64,000 nucleotides of DNA from Voacanga thouarsii (GCA_026120185.1 JANUWF010001475.1:682001-746000); one strand, 5' to 3'; shown: positions 27,906 to 40,119, counted from the stretch's first letter. The notes: generated by a model from the sequence alone, not told the origin. Made by a program: numbers and translations.

Positions 27906-29310
27906 AAACTATCTTTTTCTTCTTTGGATCCAGTCTCTAGTTGCCTGTATTCCACTAGAATATCATCATACAACAAGCTGGAAAAAATACACGCAGACAC
28001 AAAAACTGCACTCGGGGGGGGGGGGGCTTGGTGTTAAGGAGAACAGTATCAGCACTGAAACTTTTCACATCTCAACTCTTTGAGGAATCCCAGTTAACTA
28101 AGCCTATAAAATGTATAGAGTTAATATTCACAATAACTATCATGTCTTCATTGAAATTTCTGAAATTGGACGAAAATAAGAACAAGAAAGGCTACAAACA
28201 AAGTACAGATTTTTTATTTTATTATAATTTTTTTTGAGAGGTTTGGGGGGGGGGGTGGGGGACGGGGGGTTAAAAAAGGGAGTTAATCAACAAAGTTCAG
28301 ATATAATCAATTGAAAAAAAAGGGTCTTCACTAATTTAATAGTAGCAGCAGTGACCAACCAAGTAACGCCAACGGAATGAGAATAAGGTTTTAAATAGAA
28401 GGAATCATCAAAACACACCTAGAACCATTACTACTGGTTCAGGTCAAAACAAATAAATTAGATTAATACATTTTCCAACTGGCGTGTAAAAGCAATTAAT
28501 TATAAACAAATAAGGAACAGTAGAATATGCAAGAAAAACTACACTGCAATCAGAACCACAAGCAAGCAAGAAGCCGTCTCTTTGTTTACTTTTTCTTCAT
28601 TCCATGCCCCCTCCAAAAATCAAAATTGTCCACTCAATCGAGCAAAGCTCCGAATGGATTGTTCAAGAAACTTTCCAAATGAACTGCGTAAATTTCACAC
28701 CAAATACAAATTCCACTAAGGAGAGGAACAAATCTCATCCTAAAATCAAGTTTCATTTCTCAATAAAATTAAGCCTAGAACAACAAACAACAAAACTAAA
28801 GCTTTAAATTTTACCGCCAGATCAAATTTACCGCTGGAGTTGTTTAAGAAACCATACGAAAAAATAATCCTTTGCATGCTCAAAAACAAACATTCAATGC
28901 TAGGGTTCAACATACCTACCGGAGCAACAACTTCGTCGAATATCAATGAACTCCAGAGGTTAAAAAAAAAAAAAAAGCAGAAAGGGGGGAAACTTTTTCT
29001 AAACACGCGGGAACATAACAAGCCAATAATGCCGACAGAAGAGAGGATGAAAAAAGGTAGAGACATAGAAGAAATCATGCCTGATACTAATGGCGGAGTA
29101 GCAGTTTCTTCTGCTCGTGAGTTTCTGTGGACTAATACAGACGATTTTACAGCAATATATGCAGTGACCTATGCGCTTACACTTTCCCTGCAAGCTGAGA
29201 AGAGAATCCGAGAGAGAGAGAGAGAGATTGCGGTGGCGAGTTTCCCTCCTCTGCGTCTTGTGTCGTTTGGAAAGTTGAGCTGAGAAAGCTGCGTTTGGAT
29301 GATGACAATG
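27906..29310 (-). promoter_or_regulatory. SPMS 5' leader with a 1.2-kb 5'UTR intron (inferred)
   Basis: Reading the minus strand, a leader exon ends AAAGT before GTAAGC (donor at 29180), and a pyrimidine tract ends CCAG at 27979. This implies an intron at about 29180-27979 and a second leader exon at 27978-27906. That exon holds a minimal upstream frame (ATGATGATATTCTAG). The intron contains G12 at 28015-28026 and a G-rich run at 28245-28269. Transcript data are needed to confirm the model. Confidence 0.5.
28245..28269 (+). repeat. G-rich, G-quadruplex-capable run
   Basis: Runs of eleven, five and six G are separated by T and AC within 25 bases. A separate G12 run lies at 28015-28026. Both are in the inferred SPMS 5'UTR intron, so the SPMS RNA would carry C-runs and the template strand the G-runs. 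Confidence 0.75.
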
Positions 29311-29331
29311 GCGTAAAGGGAGGGATGTGTT

Positions 29332-29340
29332 TATATATAG
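29332..29340 (-). promoter_or_regulatory. Probable SPMS TATA box
   Basis: Read on the minus strand this is CCTATATATAAAC, about 30 bp upstream of a plausible transcript start near 29300. Position and motif are the only evidence. Confidence 0.45.
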
Positions 29341-30119
29341 GAATAAAATATTTTGTAGCGCACTAATCTCTGTCGCTAATTTCCAATGAATTGACTAATA
29401 CGTCCTCGAGAGCGGTGGTACGTGTCCTTTTAAACTTGGGGTTTAATTGACAAAAAAAATGATCCGTAAAGGTCGTGTCGCGATAAGATGGAAACAGAAT
29501 CAGCAAAAGTGACTGAGGAATAATAATGTTAGGCGTATCTCACTTTATATTTATTTATTACTACATGATACGGTGCGTTTTACTTTATGTTATAATTAAA
29601 TAATTTTTTTGATAATTATTATATAATTATAACATATCATATTATTTCCTTTACTCTATATTGACTAAATATTTAATAATTTTTATCATATTTAAATAAA
29701 TTTATATTAATTTAATACTTATCAACTGATATATTTATATTCAAAACTAAAAAAAAAATCTACTTTTTTAAAACAAAAAGTTTAACTTAAATGATTCATT
29801 ATTTTTAAAAAATATCATTTATTTACAATGTATTATATTTTTTTAATCTAATATATTTTTTATATAAAAATATTTTAATCAAATAAATTAATTTAGAGAT
29901 ACGAGAATGTTGTACTAATGAGTATTTGGAATTACTTCAAGAGGGAAGTGATATCATATGTAATTTAAGTTGTATATAATATAATATTTAATATATTATA
30001 ATAATATTTAGTATGTTAAAATATAAAATTATGACTTTATTAATGCCACATTAGTATATTTTTTGTATGTGTGCAGTGATCACAAATAAAGTATAAAAAA
30101 ATGACAATATAAATAATTA

Positions 30120-30399
30120 CTATCTCCGTTTTACAATATAAGTCGTTTTAGATTTGAAAATTTTTTTCACAATATAAGTCGTTTTACAGAGTTTTATTAA
30201 AATTTATTACTTTTTCTAACTCTACTTCTCGCTGCAATCTTTCTTTTTCAACTATTATGACCTAACTCTATTTAATTATCAAATTAGATGAAGATTTAAT
30301 TAAAAATATTTTTAAAAGTTTAGTTTTAAAATTATTTAAAATTTATGGAACCTTAATTTCATACATAAGTCTAAAACGATTTATATTGTGAAATTGAGA
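30120..30399. mobile_element. Stowaway-type MITE, family B copy 1
   Basis: The left end is CTATCTCCGTTTTACAATAT and the right end, read on the opposite strand, is TATCTCAATTTCACAATAT. Both lead into an AGTCGTTTTAGA or AATCGTTTTAGA block. TA flanks both sides (30118-30119 and 30400-30401). About 280 bp and non-coding. A second copy lies at 49862-50103. Confidence 0.8.
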
Positions 30400-30401
30400 T
30401 A

Positions 30402-30701
30402 CTTCATCCAGTTTCAAAATATTTGTTCATGAAACTTTTTTGTTTTGTTTCAAAATACTATATATTTCTAAAATTAATTATTAATTTCTTCTCATTTTAC
30501 TCTATTTATTCTAAGTCAATTACACAACTTTTCAAACCTCTTTTCTCTTCTTACTTATTGAGAATTTTTACTAACTAATAACTATTATATTTTTAATATG
30601 ATAAGAATATAAATTTTATCTAAATTATAGTATTATTTTTAACACCCTTAATCTGTATGCAAATAGTTTCGTGAACAAATATTTTGAAATGGATAAAATA
30701 G
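30402..30701. mobile_element. MITE, family A copy 2
   Basis: It begins CTTCATCCAGTTTCAAAATA and ends in ATTTTGAAATGGATAAAATAG, forming an inverted repeat, with TA on both sides. The interior matches the copy at 241-548. The left TA is the same dinucleotide that closes the preceding family B element. Confidence 0.75.
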
Positions 30702-32877
30702 TATTTTTCATGCGCCACAAGAAAAATTTATGTTTCATACATATAAAAGTTTGTCCAATTATAAGAAAACTTAGACAATGACGAGTAATTTTAGTTGGTG
30801 TTTTGTTCTCTGCCGACAACTCAATTCCTTTTGCCTCTTTGATATCACAAGTTAAGGTATTTTTTATAACTCACTTAAATATTTAAAATTAATTGAATAA
30901 ATATTTATTTTATTAAGTACATTTGATAACGATTAATATTAAATATTTAATTAATTTAAGTATATTTGATAACATATTTTTCTATTATTTAATTAGTTAA
31001 GACATACTAAAATCTTATTATAAAATTTAAGTGAATTAAATGTTATTTAAATCTGAATTTTAAATATGCAAAAATAGTCATCTAATTATTAATGTTTTTT
31101 TAATATTTAATGTAAATTATACTCAAATATAATATAAAAATAAATTATAATTAATTCATATTTTGAATTTCAGATTCATTATTAAAATTTTAATTTTTAA
31201 AATTCAATACTTAAATATTTAAATTTCAATTTTATCTGACTTAGAATGACCGGACACAAATACCCTTAACTACTAAGAATGGAACAGTACACAACTCCTC
31301 CTCCTTCTATGTCCAATTCCTTAAAAAATAGGTATATATTATTATAACTTGAGTTATTTTTACCTAACTTATTATAGACGGTGAAGAGAATTAAGTTAGT
31401 ATTACTGTATTAGGAAGCCAACATCAACTAAAATTATTGATCATCATCCAAGATGTTCCTCTTTATCTAAACTTATTGTAAATATTTTACATAAACTTTT
31501 ATATGAATGAAGTGAAATATTTTTTCATATTGTGGGGGTTTTAAAAAATTTATTTACATTATAATTTTTTATTGTTTATTTATAATACTTTGCACGCTAT
31601 AAAAAGTAGTCAATGCTAAGTTAGAAACAAAATTGGAAAGATCGTGACATATTCCCTGGTACCAAACATGTTGTCATAAGTGCATCTAGTCACAAGCGAA
31701 ATTGGACATCTTTTATTTATCTAGAAGGATATGATTAAAAAAGATTTAAATTTTGAAGGATAAAATTAAAAAAAATTAAAATAAAAATACTATTTATTAG
31801 AATAAAATAAGATAACCTAAATAATTTTTATTTTTATAAAAAAATTAATTAAAACATTACTCATTTTTAATACATTACACACACTCTATATATTTTTTTT
31901 CAAAATCCAAAATTATTTTTTTATAATTTCATCACCTTTATAAAATGGTGATCATTTGACATTTGTAATGTTGGCTAGGTGAGAAGAACTAATGGGAAAT
32001 TGATATCATTTCAAAAGCCAACTGCCAATAAAAGCGTGGCTTAATACAGCGGTATCATTGTTTTTTTTTTTTTAAGATAAATTTTAAATTAATTATAAAA
32101 AATATATCAATCAAATCATTTAAATATTACTTTATTCAATTCAATCTTCATGAATACAAAAAATATCTCAAATTAATCTTTCAAACAATTCAAAATATAT
32201 ACTATACAACCTAATACAAAATATAGACAATTCACTTTCTACAAAAAAAATTTCTCATTCGCCATTACGTGTATTATGCTAATCGACTAGCTATGTTCCA
32301 ATAAGGACAGAACCAAAAGTTAGAAATTGAAATGGCAAAATTATATTAAGAGAATATTATTAGAAAATTTTTAAGAGAATAAAATATAAATTTTAAAAAA
32401 AGTTTTAAAAATTTTAAGGCAAATTTCAAAATTTTTTAAATTTTTTGGAGGGAAGGTGTCCTTTTATGGTTCCAAGGGTCCATGTACCGTGTTCCTATAG
32501 TCCGTATGCTTCTGGGGCGACTATTATGCATCTGGGGCCGTACGGTAACTTGCGCGGCCAGTTGATGGCCCATATGAAAAATAACGAAAATTCAACGTTC
32601 GAAAATGTAGTCATGTGTGAATTTTTTTTTTTTTAGTAGAAGGACGTCGCTTTGATATTTATATAATCATGTGAAATGTTCATGTGAACTCAAATGACCG
32701 CACAAGTTGTCATATCACAATTTGCGCGGCCTCGGATCCGACTATTATAAGGTGGATGGGGTAAAATTAGTCTAAGGCACCTTCCATCGGTGACAGGGAA
32801 CTCAGAGTTCGAACGGCCAGCTAGCAAAGCCCATATGTTGCTTTGGTTCTTCTAGACTTGGATAATCTGTCTACTTC

Positions 32878-34722
32878 TGTAAATACCCAATTCAATTGAT
32901 TATGGATTCTGTATTTTAATCGACTCATAAAGTGATTTTTTTTATTATGACCCATGAGATAACTCATAGGTTTTAGGAGTCATGAGAGATTTAATTAAAT
33001 TGAGGGATGTGTTTGTTACTTAATGTTTTTTAAAGTTAAACCTACGCCTTAATCTAAACGACGTTGTTTGGTTTTATTATCAGTTGCCCAAAGCAATCAT
33101 TCAAGAGTTCTAGACTCTGGGGAAGAAAGCTTTGGCTTGCTTCAATCGTGAAAATGAGTTCTATTGGCTTCGACTATTAAATTAGTTAGAGATTGAGGAG
33201 TAAATATTAGGAGGTTCTCTTCCTCTTTATTTCTGAAATTCTAGATAATAAGGTTAATTGATTCATTGGGTTTTAGTTCCTTGGATTGATATTGATATTG
33301 TGTGGTTTGATATTAGGAAGCGATTGTGTAGAGTAATTAACCCGGATTGGACATATTAGTCTGACTTTTGAGGTAAGTAGTTCAGGCATTTTCTATTTTT
33401 CAAAATATTTTACAATTTATATTTTTCGTATAGAATTTGGGAATTAAGTTTGGTTATTTTATTCTCATTTTGAATCATAGTATCACGTGATATGTGTTTA
33501 ATGGCTCATGAGATTAAAGAAGGAGAGGAAAAACATGTTCTGAAATTTGTTTGTGTGACTGAAATCCCTCTCGACCAATAAGAAATATAAGTCTGGCTTC
33601 CCAGACGTGATAAATAGTTAGGACTGTTATCAGTGATCCTTCTCTTAATTTGAGATTCATGAGTCTTTGTTTGTTGTATCTTCAATTCTGATCATGATGT
33701 TGGGAGAAAAAAAAAAATGAAACGAAAAGGGGTGTGAACTTCTATTGATTTCATTGCCTGGTGATTTGCAGCTTTTCGGTTGCTATACGTTGGGGCATCT
33801 GATGTCTCAAAAAAAAAAAAAATCCTTTTGGTTTTGGGATGTTGACCGCAAAAGCATTTTTGCAAATGATGAGGGTCATTGCTTGGACAGTATTCATTTA
33901 AAAAAAAAATCCAAATTATTTACATTATTTTCCCTGTATATAATACTACCCTAGCAGAAGATGACAAAACAGAAAATGGACCAACATGCTTGGTTTCTTA
34001 AATATAATAAGCATGGTGGTTTTTTTCAAATTGTTTTGTAGCGTCTGACTTCCTTACCTATTTTTGGGCTTAACATACTTTGCTTTGAATGAAATTAAGG
34101 TGATTAGTTTTAATTTGGAATTGAATTATACTTTTATTCTATTTTTATTTTTATTATTTTTTTATCTAGGTGATAGCTTTGTTTTATTTATCATTAGACT
34201 AAGTCCTATATTAATTGTATAAAAAAAAAAAAACTCTGTTCCATCTAATTGTTGGGTACTATTCGATGTGTTTTATTGAAGGATATTATAGGTAATATTA
34301 TCTTTCCCAAGAAGATGTTTGGACTACTTATTGGGCTAGTGTAGCTTATTCCATTTAACATTTCGCATATTTTGATCAAGAATATGAAGAAAATTGTGCA
34401 GACGGATGTGATTAGACTACGCTTTTAGATTGATTGGCATTTTGAGAGTTTTTACTTATTATGATTTTTACTTTAGTTTAGACAGTGTTATTTGCGTTAA
34501 TTATTAATTAAGGTTGAGTACGACATTGGTTATATTAAAGATTTTATATTTTGTTCATGAAATTTTATTTAAGAATGTATGTTTTTTTCCCCCCTTTCCT
34601 TTGGAGGTGATGACTTCAATTAAAGTGATTTTTTTTTTGTGTTAGAGGCTTAGTGTCTTTTTTGAGATGCTGCCGTATAATGTTTCGGGTACGGACTCGG
34701 GTTCCGACTTCAGGACGTTACA
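32878..34722 (+). repeat. gypsy 5' LTR (1845 bp)
   Basis: Runs from TGTAAATACCCAATTC to GACGTTACA. It aligns with the 3' LTR at both ends but contains about 1.15 kb (33313-34466) that the 3' copy lacks. Confidence 0.88.
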
Positions 34723-34726
34723 TTTA

Positions 34727-34740
34727 GTGGTATCAGAGCC
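34727..34740 (+). other. gypsy primer-binding site (tRNA-iMet)
   Basis: TGGTATCAGAGC lies a few bases after the LTR end. It is the standard complement of the 3' end of plant initiator methionine tRNA, used to prime minus-strand synthesis. Confidence 0.9.
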
Positions 34741-34911
34741 CCTAGGTTCATAATCTTTAATATTAAGTTATGATTTAATTTACTACGAATCCTAAGATAG
34801 GATAGGATATCAGATGTTTTATGTCTAACTATTATGATTTATTATTAGTAGTTTTATTTATTCATTTGACCCCGAAAAAAAATCCTTTAATTATTTTATC
34901 TATCTACTTAT

Positions 34912-35217
34912 TGTTATAAAATTTTGATAGTGTCAGAATAAAATCTACACAATAAAAAAATTCTAACTATTCTTTGCACAAAAATTTCTTCAAATTTCTC
35001 TCTTTCTTTTCTCTCATAATTTTCTCTCACAATTCTTTCACAAAAATAATGGTACATTTCAAGTTTAGAGAATAGCTCTATAACTATTTATAGAGTTCTT
35101 ATTTAGTGGAATACATCATCTTCCACTAATATAAATTAGTAGTGTCTCCACTAAATGGTGGACATCCATATAATTCATAATTAATGGAGCTTCCACTAAT
35201 TCAACATATTTATAACA
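34912..35217 (-). repeat. copia-2 3' LTR
   Basis: 306 bp. On the minus strand it runs TGTTATAAATATG to AATTTTATAACA and is preceded by a purine tract ending GGGGG. It differs from its partner by indels, including a duplicated ATAATTTTCTCTC-like block, so the two copia-2 LTRs are more diverged than those of copia-1. Confidence 0.88.
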
Positions 35218-35484
35218 CCCCCATTTGGATGTCCATTACATAAAGAATATGTCTCGTTAAAATCTTATTAGATAAAAACCCAGTGGAAAAAAATATTAGT
35301 GAAGAAAAAATATTGCACTATTCTATACGTCTGTTTATTGCTCCCCCTGATGAGATGATTCATTTAAATCTTTTAACCGATGCATACCGATTTTATATCT
35401 CAACTTTTCAAATGTTGCAGTCGGTAAAGTCTTTGTGAAAATATTTGCGAGGTTGTCACATGACCGAATTTGTAGTATATCAAT

Positions 35485-37513
35485 TTAATCTTTCTTCTGG
35501 AGTTCATGAGTAAAGAAGAATTTTGGTGAAATATGTTTTGTCCGACCTCCTTTAATATATCCTCCTCGTAATTGAACTATGCAAGCTGCACTATTTTCAT
35601 AAAGAGGAGTTGTAATATCTCTGATAGATGATAATTCACCACTTTCTCGGATATAATGAATCACTGATCTTAACCATACACATTCTCGACTTACTTCATG
35701 AATGACTATAATTTCAGCATGATTTGAAGAAGTAGCTGCTATAGATTGTTTTGTAGAACACCATGATATAGCAGTATTTTCACATATAAATAGATAACCC
35801 GTTTGAGAACGTGTTTTATGTGGATAAGATAAATAGTCAGCATCTACATAACCTATCAATGTTGGACTGATTTTATTTGAATAAAATAATTCAAGATCAA
35901 TTGTACCTTGGAGATATCGAATGACTTATTTAGTTTCATTCCAATGTCGTCGTGTTGGTGAAGAACTAAATCTTGCTAATAAATTGACAGTAAAGACAAT
36001 ATCATGTCGTATATTATTAGCAAGATACATTGATACACCAATTGCACTGAGATATGGTACTTCAGGACCAAAGAGTTCTTCATCATCTTCTTGGGGTCGA
36101 AAATGATCTTTATTCACATCTAATGACCGGACGATCATTGGAATACTCAATGGATATGCTTTGTCCATGTAAAATTTTTTTAGAACTTTTGTTGTATATA
36201 TTGATTGATGAATAAATGTTCCACTTTTCAGATGTTCAATTTGTAAACCAATGCAAAATTTAGTTTTACCAAAATCCTTGATTTCGAATTTTTTTTTTAA
36301 ATAATCAATTATTTTTTGGAGCTTTCAGGAGTTTCAATAAGATTAATATCATCAACATATATAACTAATATCATAAATTTAGAATCAGATTTCTTAATAA
36401 AAACATATGAACATACCTGGTCATTGTTAAATTTCGCTTTCAATAAATATTCATTAAGACGATTGAACCACATGCGTCCAGATTGCTTTAGGCCATATAG
36501 TGATTTCTGCAACTTGATAGAGTAATTTTTACGAGGAGAATGTTTATATGCTTCAGGCATGCGAAATCCTTCGGGGATTTTCATGTAAACATCATTTTCT
36601 AAGTTTCCATACAAGTAAGCAATGACAACATCTAATAGGTGCATATCTATCTTCTCATGTACTACCAAATTGATAAGATATCGGAGTATAATAGCATCAA
36701 CAATAGGAGAATAAGTTTCATCATAATCAATACCTGGTCTTTGTGAAAAACCTTGGGTTACTAACCGTGCTTTATAGCGTACGATTTCATTATTTTCATT
36801 GCGCTTTCACACAAATATCCATTTGTAGCCAACAGGTTTTACACCTTCTGGTGTTCGACTGCAGGTCTGAAGACTTCACATTTTGTTAGTGCATTTAACT
36901 CCGATTGAATCGCATCTTTCTATTGTAGCTAATCTTTTCTATGTCGACATTTATCAACTGATATTGGTTCAGGATTATCATTATCCTGTATAACATCAAG
37001 AGATATATTGTATGTAAACATATTATCAATAATTGTTTCTATCCGATTCTAACTTCTACTGGAAGTGGTATAATTGATAGAAATTTCAGTGTTATTTTCA
37101 TCAACTTCTGGTTCTTTGTCATCAATTCTCTCTTGGTCTTTATCATTCATTTCTTCAATATGATCATCTGGATCATTTAATCCTCTTTTCTTTCGAGGAT
37201 TTTTATCTTTAGAACCAAGAAGTCGGCCACGCTTCTGGCGTGCTTTTCACTCAACAATTATAAATATAATCTTTTGTTCTACTGGAACTTCAATTTAAAT
37301 GGGAGTATTTATAGCTGGAATATACAATTTTGTAACTCTTTTGGAGTCAACAAAAGCAGCTGACAGTTGATTTGCAATACTTTGCAAATAAATTATCTTT
37401 TGAACTTCAAGTTCACATAGCTTGTGCGCGGATCAAGATAATTTAGTGATATTATCCAAGCAAGATCTTTTTTACACTGTTTCTATTCTCCCCCTAAGTT
37501 AGGGAATAATGAT
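35485..37513 (-). pseudogene. copia-2 reverse transcriptase-RNase H remnant
   Basis: The minus strand carries RT and RNase H matching copia-1: an EKIDMHLLDVVIAYLYGNLEND segment, YVDD near 36350, and RNase H with SWCSTKQSIAATSSNHAE near 35700-35780. Frames are broken around 35860-35925, 36170-36300 and upstream of 36670. Homology to copia-1 stops at about 37514, inside the segment corresponding to copia-1 17870. Confidence 0.85.
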
Positions 37514-37689
37514 TTCACAAGAGAATAATGGAAAAAAAAAAAAAAGAAATGTAAGAACATTATGAGTAATACTACATACAGAACAAGTAGGAAATGTCAA
37601 GAAATATATTAAAAAAAATCTCTATATTATTACTATTTTTTTTTTTGTTTCTCACTCTTCTCGGTACCATCTTTTCTCCTTCCTCCTCG

Positions 37690-37807
37690 TCTTTTCTTCT
37701 CATCGTCCCTCCACCTATCATCTATCTCTTCTTCTTCCTATATATATATAACTATATATATTTCAGTCATTAGTCATTAGTAAACTTAAAAAAACCACAA
37801 ATCAGAG
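37690..37807 (+). promoter_or_regulatory. Possible promoter/leader of the RKD gene
   Basis: A pyrimidine-rich CT tract is followed by CTATATATATATAAC at about 37738-37752, roughly 60 bp before the ATG at 37808. This could be a retained native promoter with a TATA box, but AT repeats are common here. Confidence 0.35.
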
Positions 37808-39090
37808 ATGGGGACTTGTAATTCATTTGAGACATGGTCAAATTTTGAATTGGTTTCTCAAGAAGAAGATTTTGATATGTTTTCCTTTCCAAACCAACCG
37901 CTTTCTCTTAATTTCAGATGAGATACTTTTGAGGGATTCTTCTTTTTTTAGTGTGCTTGATAATGAAATTAAACTCTCTTTTGGTTTGTTGTGATGTAAA
38001 TCAATGGAAATTCTGAATATGCTGCTTTGGATTTTCAATTTGATCTACCCATTCAAAAGACTGCTTTTGATACTGTTCCTCTGAATGAGAATATACTTGT
38101 GCATGATCATTTCTACTCCTTAATGAATTTTGAACAAAGCTAGAATATGATTCAAGGTTATCATACATTCAAACATGAATTTTGAATGGTATTACCCTTA
38201 CTGATATTGTTTTTCTTTTTTTAAGAGAAATAATGAGTGGTATTGACAATGAATTCGGAGTGAGTAATCATGAAATGCATCTTGAATTTAATATCGAAAT
38301 TCAATATATTGTTTCAGACAAAATTCCTATGGAGAAGAAGATGATTAAGAGGCAGAGAAATGAGAAGGGCAATAGCGCTAAGACACTATCAAGAGCAACC
38401 ATTTCAAAGTACTTTTACATGCCAATCAAGAGAACGACCAAAGAACTGAATATTGGCTTAACATTTCTCAAGAAAAGATGTAGGGAGTTAAGAATTCGTC
38501 AATGGCCTCACAGAAAGTTAATGAGTTTGGAGACCCTAATCAAGAATGTTTAGGTTCTCTCTCACATACTTATAAACTTACGTCACGGATTTGTAAGCTA
38601 TGAAGAGTAAATAATGACTGGAATGAATGTATCTCCACCGATGATATGTAGAAATCCCTCCGATTTACAGAAGATGCAAAATGAAGAAGAAGAAGGACAT
38701 ATGGCTGAAAAGAAGTTGAGAGAAGCCATTGAGATACTGGAACGTGAGAATAAGTTGATGGAAGAAATTCCTAATACGCGGTTGGAGGACCAAACACAGA
38801 GACTGAGACAAGTATGCTTCAAGGCCAACTATAAGAAGAGAAAACTCGAGGGGATGATAAAATCTTAAGACTCATTTCGCAGTAACTTCACGGCTAATTC
38901 TGCTGCTAGTCTAGATTCTGGCCAAAGGGAAAAGAAAGAAAAGAAGGATGTCAAAAATGAGGATCTGAAATCTATAATTGCTAACTATTTGTCTTCCTCT
39001 AATGCAAATATTGAAAAAGAAAAATTACAAACATTCATCCAAAATTTATTAGCTCTATTGAAAAAGAGCAATTACAAGCATTCATCTTAA
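37808..39090 (+). pseudogene. RKD-type RWP-RK transcription factor gene captured in copia-2
   Basis: RKD proteins are plant nuclear DNA-binding factors known from egg-cell and embryo programmes. ATGGGGACTTG at 37808 opens an acidic N-terminal segment that reaches a stop at about 37917. Matching coding fragments in other frames continue to about 38150. The RWP-RK domain lies in one open stretch ending 38553: LSRATISKYFYMPI, then TFLKKRCRELRIRQWPHRKL. A second stretch to 38868 has the RKD C-terminal coiled coil (KKLREAIEILERENKLMEE) and LRQVCFKANYKKRKL. A gap at about 38545-38660 with GT and AG edges suggests a retained intron. After TAA at 38866-38868 the same frame stays open to 39090. The N-terminal stops suggest a decaying gene, but the domain itself looks intact. 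Confidence 0.8.
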
Positions 39091-39259
39091 AGCTCACATG
39101 AACACCAGTGAGATGAATGAAAGAAATACAAGTGAACACCAAACTTATGATCAAGACGATATATATATTTTTTTCTGAACTGTTAGTAGTAATGTAGTAT
39201 ATTGACATCCGAATGTAACATCGCAAAGATTTGATGCTTATTATTATTGGAAATATCAT

Positions 39260-40030
39260 TTTCCCTTAGTATCTTCTCTGTTCTACATCAGGTGGCCAGT
39301 ATTTCTCACAATTTGATTATTACTGTGATAAGAAAAATATCGAGTGTGTCCATGACCATAACCACGGCTACTGCCACAATTACTACTATAACGATGGCTT
39401 CTGCTGGAGCAAACAACATTTACTTCTGAGAGTATTGTTGAGCTAATTGGTCTGACTTCATGATTTTTTAATAATAACTCATTATTTTTCTCTATAATGA
39501 AGAGGGTAGTAATTAAATCTGTAAATTTTGTATACCATTTTTCTCGATATTGTTGCTACAAGACAATATTCGAGGTATGAAAGATGGAGGATGTCTTCTC
39601 TAACATATTTTCATCAGTAACTTTTTCTCCGCATAATTTTAATTGAGATGTAATTTTATACATCGCGGAGCTATATTCATTCATGGTTTTAAAATCTTGC
39701 AACCTCAGGTGCAACCATTCATACCGTGCAGTGGGTAGTACGACTATCTTCAGGTGGTCCAATTTTTCTTTTAAATTTACTCACAGAAAATATGGATATT
39801 TTTTTGTAAGATATTATATTTTCAAATTTTCGTCGATATGACAACGGATAAAAATCAAAGCTTTGGCCTTTTGTTGTGCAGATGCACTATTATTTTCTTG
39901 AATAATTTCACTAAGGCCTTCAGCATTTAAATGCATTTCTACATCGAGAACCCATGATATATAATTCTTTCCAAAAATATCAAGGGCCACAAATTCGAGT
40001 TTAGCAAGGTTAGTTATAGGGATCAATAAA
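39260..40030 (-). pseudogene. copia-2 gag remnant
   Basis: The minus-strand sequence matches copia-1 gag: LARLEFVALDIFGKNYISW-like start (the ATG reads ATA), the KAKALIFIRCHIDENLKI segment, then YEWLHLRLQDFKTMNEYSSA. It degenerates through the glycine-arginine region at 39300-39430. A frameshift lies near 39780-39830. Homology ends at about 39255. Confidence 0.85.
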
Positions 40031-40119
40031 TGCGTACTTATTTTCTGGCTTTTGTAATAGTAGAGACCTGTGCTTTAGTCTTCTGGCTTTTATAACGGTA
40101 GAGACTCGTGTTGATAACG

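Larger units (their letters stand above)
29345..32877. other. AT-rich intergenic DNA with MITE pair and an odd GC-richer patch
   Basis: No gene is supported. Most of it is strongly AT-rich. Two adjoining MITEs lie at 30120-30701. A GC-richer patch at about 32440-32870 has no recognisable protein homology; it contains two similar GCGCGGCC-type blocks and ends at the gypsy 5' LTR. Confidence 0.55.

Noticed and set aside
28840..29283. 147-codon plus-strand frame near the SPMS promoter
   Set aside because: It is low-complexity (poly-Lys, Arg-Glu repeats from AAA and GA runs) with no domain. It lies in the SPMS leader and intron on the opposite strand.
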